Source: an uncultured Coriobacteriaceae bacterium (GTDB lineage Bacteria > Actinomycetota > Coriobacteriia > Coriobacteriales > Eggerthellaceae). From it: 8,907 nt of DNA. Shown here one piece after another: positions 7,431 through 8,907 of this stretch. The stretch covers positions 1 through 8,907 of the forward strand of contig CACZIP010000069.1 in the NCBI GenBank assembly GCA_902781245.1, given 5' to 3'. The position numbers and the translations under genes are program-made. The notes under the pieces are model-generated. The model was not told the origin of the DNA. It did no database searches and worked only from the letters and a program-made list of their open reading frames with translations. The number at the start of each line of letters is the position of its first letter. The first letter of the stretch is position 1.

Positions 7431-7436
7431 GGCGTT

Positions 7437-7442
7437 CCCCTC
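7437..7442 (-). promoter_or_regulatory. Ribosome binding site deciding the murT start
   Basis: GAGGGG on the minus strand lies 6 nt before the ATG at 7430-7428. The in-frame ATG-ATG at 7478-7473 has only A/C-rich sequence upstream and no SD, so the shorter reading is preferred. Confidence 0.75.
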
Positions 7443-7466
7443 TAAAGCGTTTCGTGTGATAGGAGC

Positions 7467-7498
7467 ATTATCCATCATGCGTGTGTTGATAATGTAAA
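7467..7498 (-). promoter_or_regulatory. Weak candidate promoter for murT
   Basis: On the minus strand TTTACA (7498-7493, 5 of 6 to TTGACA) and GATAAT (7472-7467, 5 of 6 to TATAAT) are separated by 20 nt, longer than the optimal 17. Transcription would start near 7460, just after the dehydrogenase terminators. That gives a leader of about 30 nt with the GAGGGG SD and excludes the upstream ATG pair. The spacing makes this doubtful. Confidence 0.3.
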
Positions 7499-7524
7499 CT
7501 GGCCGGGCACTGTGGCCCGGCCAG
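7499..7524 (-). terminator. GC-rich terminator hairpin after the dehydrogenase gene
   Basis: A perfect 10-bp stem (7499-7508 with 7515-7524; arm CTGGCCGGGC) closes a 6-nt loop. On the minus strand it is followed by TTTACATTAT, a modest U-rich tail. It sits 40 bp past the dehydrogenase stop and just ahead of the murT promoter region, as expected for a Rho-independent terminator. Confidence 0.75.
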
Positions 7525-7535
7525 CAAAGGCACTC

Positions 7536-7553
7536 AAAAGGGACAGTCCCTTT
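7536..7553. terminator. AAAGGGAC/GTCCCTTT palindrome, probable first terminator
   Basis: AAAGGGAC and GTCCCTTT flank a single central base, so the practical stem is about 6 bp with a 5-nt loop. Read on the minus strand it ends in TTTT, 8 bp past the second of the tandem stops of the dehydrogenase gene. The A-rich and T-rich arms would let it act in both directions. I recall this GGGAC-N-GTCCC motif as common between genes in many bacteria, so it may also be a dispersed repeat. Confidence 0.6.
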
Positions 7554-7563
7554 ACGCGTATTA

Positions 7564-8694
7564 CTAGTAGTTGCCTGCGAAGCCTGCGAACTCGGCAGGA
7601 GGTTCGTAGCCGGGGAAGTACGACGCGAAGTCGAGCTTCAGATAATCGCACAGGTCGAGGAGCTCGACCATGGTGCCATCGTTGACGGGGATGCCGTTCT
7701 CGCGGCGGTCTTTCTCGGCAAAGACCTCTTTCTCGCCATGGGTGTAAATGCGATCGGCACCTTCGGCAAGATCGTTCTCGCGAAGAGCAGTGAGGTATTC
7801 GCTGAAATGTTGCTTGATGGCTTCAGCATCACCGAAGGCTGCTGGGTTGATGGCGGCGAAGCCGTGGCAGATGCCCGTCTTGTCGGGGAACGTGCAGCAT
7901 TCGTTGCTCGTAACGCCCATCGATAGAATCGAGCTGAACAGCTCGGCGATCATGCCATAGCCATAACCCTTGTGGCTTCCCGAGGTTTCACTCGATCCGC
8001 CGAGCGGCATGATGCCGCCACCGTTTTTGCCGACGATGTTTGCCAGCACGCGTGGGGCTTCATTGCACGGCGTGCCGTTCTCGTCGAGCGCCCAACCATC
8101 GGGAAGGGGCTTGCCCATCTTGTTATACATCTCGAGCTTGCCGCGCGTGACGACGGTGGTCGATGCATCGAACAAGAAGGGGTAGGGGTCGGCCGGTACG
8201 GAAACGGCGATCGGGTTCGAGCCGATCATGGCTTTGCGGCTGAACGTCGGAACCATGATCGCTTCGGAGTTCGTGCACGAGAAGCCGATGAGCCCTCGTT
8301 TAGATGCCATCTCGGAATAGTATCCCGCGATGCCGTAATGGTTCGACTCGCGGACGCTCACGATGCCAACGCCAGTTGTTTCGGCTTTTTCGATTGCCTT
8401 CTCCATGGCGTAGATACCGATGAGCTGCCCCATGCCCGAATGTCCATCGATTACGGCGCTGACGGGAGTTTCGAAAACGACTTCGGGTTTGGCATCGAGG
8501 TGGATTTGCCCCTTCTCGATTCCCTTGTGGTAGCGCACCATGCGCTGCATGCCGTGGCTCTCGATTCCGAACAAGTCGGCGGTGAGCAACACATCGCTGA
8601 TCTTGCCGCTTTCCTCCTTCGAGAAACCGAACGTCTCGAACACGTCGGCGCAGAACTTCTCGAGCGTTTCCAGGCTCCATGTTACGTATGCCAT
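7564..8694 (-). CDS. LDH2-family malate/L-lactate-type dehydrogenase
   Basis: A 376-residue NAD(P)-dependent oxidoreductase of the LDH2/MDH2 family (malate, L-lactate, ureidoglycolate, sulfolactate or similar 2-hydroxyacids). This is a different fold from classical LDH. Family motifs are all present: F-G-I-E-S46-H47-G-M-Q-R (His47 is the expected catalytic base), E-S-N-H119-Y-G-I-A-G (117-124), G-S-N-P-I-A (158-163), and D176 with S-T-T. Further along are K-M-G-K-P-L-P-D-G-W-A (192-202) and H-K242-G-Y-G-Y-G, the nucleotide-binding region. The length is normal for the family with a slightly long C-terminus. The ATG at 8694 is chosen because GGAGG lies 6 nt upstream; an extension to 8745 has no family similarity. 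It ends with tandem stops TAG-TAA. Substrate cannot be told from sequence: malate or lactate is likely, and ureidoglycolate is less so because no purine genes are near. No clear promoter was seen. Confidence 0.93.
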   Translation of the reverse strand: MAYVTWSLETLEKFCADVFETFGFSKEESGKISDVLLTADLFGIESHGMQRMVRYHKGIEKGQIHLDAKPEVVFETPVSAVIDGHSGMGQLIGIYAMEKAIEKAETTGVGIVSVRESNHYGIAGYYSEMASKRGLIGFSCTNSEAIMVPTFSRKAMIGSNPIAVSVPADPYPFLFDASTTVVTRGKLEMYNKMGKPLPDGWALDENGTPCNEAPRVLANIVGKNGGGIMPLGGSSETSGSHKGYGYGMIAELFSSILSMGVTSNECCTFPDKTGICHGFAAINPAAFGDAEAIKQHFSEYLTALRENDLAEGADRIYTHGEKEVFAEKDRRENGIPVNDGTMVELLDLCDYLKLDFASYFPGYEPPAEFAGFAGNY

Positions 8695-8700
8695 CTCATG

Positions 8701-8705
8701 CCTCC
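8701..8705 (-). promoter_or_regulatory. Ribosome binding site deciding the dehydrogenase start
   Basis: GGAGG on the minus strand sits 6 nt before the ATG at 8694-8692. It lies inside the longer open frame that begins at 8745, so the longer reading would bury an ideal SD within coding sequence. Confidence 0.8.
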
Positions 8706-8751
8706 ATGATGATAGGGACTTGCAATTGGGAACAGTGTACCTCATTTGGCT

Positions 8752-8774
8752 AAACAGGTACCACGCACCTGTTT
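8752..8774. repeat. AAACAGGT/ACCTGTTT inverted repeat, possible terminator
   Basis: An 8-bp perfect stem (8752-8759 with 8767-8774) closes a 7-nt loop (accacgc). It lies 12 bp past the stop of the partial gene and 46 bp before the dehydrogenase SD. On the minus strand the stem ends in TTT and then AGCC, so termination would be weak. The form resembles the other palindrome at 7536-7553 (A-rich arm, T-rich arm), and both could be dispersed intergenic repeats. Confidence 0.5.
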
Positions 8775-8786
8775 CCCATTAGACAA

Positions 8787-8907
8787 TCAATGGTTCTCCG
8801 TGTACCATTTCACTAGCAGTTCCCAGTACGTGACCCGCGACAGGTACGCGGTGTCGGAAACGAGGTTTTTCATGGCAAGGTATCGCAGGATTTTCGCAGC
8901 TCTCGAC
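8787..8907 (-). CDS. C-terminal fragment of an unidentified protein (cut by window edge)
   Basis: An open frame enters from the right edge and gives 39 residues before TGA at 8789-8787. It begins S-R-A-A-K-I-L-R-Y-L and ends V-K-W-Y-T-E-N-H. It is helix-like and rich in Leu, Tyr and basic residues, with no recognisable motif. This frame is favoured over the one beginning V-E-S-C-E-N, which has poor composition (many Pro, Arg, His). The placement fits a gene upstream of, and on the same strand as, the dehydrogenase. The family cannot be named from this fragment. Confidence 0.55.
   Translation of the reverse strand, partial: SRAAKILRYLAMKNLVSDTAYLSRVTYWELLVKWYTENH

Noticed and set aside
7431..7478. 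Longer N-terminus for the murT-like protein
   Set aside because: No SD before the ATG pair; the internal ATG has GAGGGG at 6 nt, and a candidate promoter would start transcription inside the extension.
7972..8709. Plus-strand open frame opposite the dehydrogenase gene
   Set aside because: Antisense to a well-supported LDH2 gene; His/Arg/Asp-rich composition typical of a reverse-frame artefact.
8695..8745. Longer N-terminus for the dehydrogenase
   Set aside because: The extension would bury a perfect GGAGG site 6 nt before the next ATG, and the added residues do not resemble the family.

Overview
The window looks like chromosomal DNA from a high-to-moderate GC Gram-positive bacterium, most likely a gut-type actinobacterium of the Coriobacteriia (Eggerthella/Slackia-like). 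This rests on the overall style of the genes: a lipoprotein with a Ser/Asp-rich linker, a split MMPL transporter system, a MurT-type ligase, GTG starts with good Shine-Dalgarno sites, and mid-50s GC by eye. There is no rRNA or marker gene here, so the taxonomy is an inference.

Layout. (1) 43-405 (+): a small Gln/Pro-rich protein with two membrane segments. (2) 420-1067 (-): a lipoprotein of unknown function, convergent with gene 1; a small hairpin covers both stop codons. (3) A 173-bp divergent spacer with a weak promoter and a perfect 12-bp palindrome at its -10. (4) 1241-5198 (+): a two-gene operon. Its first gene encodes a 12-TM MMPL/RND-type transporter with both Asp-Tyr proton-relay pairs. 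The second, overlapping gene encodes an exported coiled-coil protein with two blocks of strictly spaced L-x-x-G heptads. (5) 5211-5999 (-): an arylamine N-acetyltransferase with an intact Cys-His-Asp triad. (6) 6063-7430 (-): a MurT-like Mur ligase with a four-Cys zinc ribbon. (7) 7564-8694 (-): an LDH2-family malate/L-lactate-type dehydrogenase, followed by two tandem terminator hairpins. (8) 8787-8907 (-): the C-terminal end of an unidentified gene, with a further palindrome between its stop and the dehydrogenase.

How the genes fit together. The transporter and the coiled-coil protein almost certainly act together as a cell-envelope export machine, with the exported subunit supplying the extracytoplasmic domain that related transporters carry fused in their loops. 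The murT-like gene is probably transcribed from just after the dehydrogenase terminators and may read through into the acetyltransferase gene, 63 bp downstream. Notably, no gatD lies next to murT, although MurT normally needs GatD for ammonia supply, and the C-terminal MurT motif is altered. No mobile element, CRISPR array, tRNA or rRNA was seen. There is no gene-free stretch over 300 bp.
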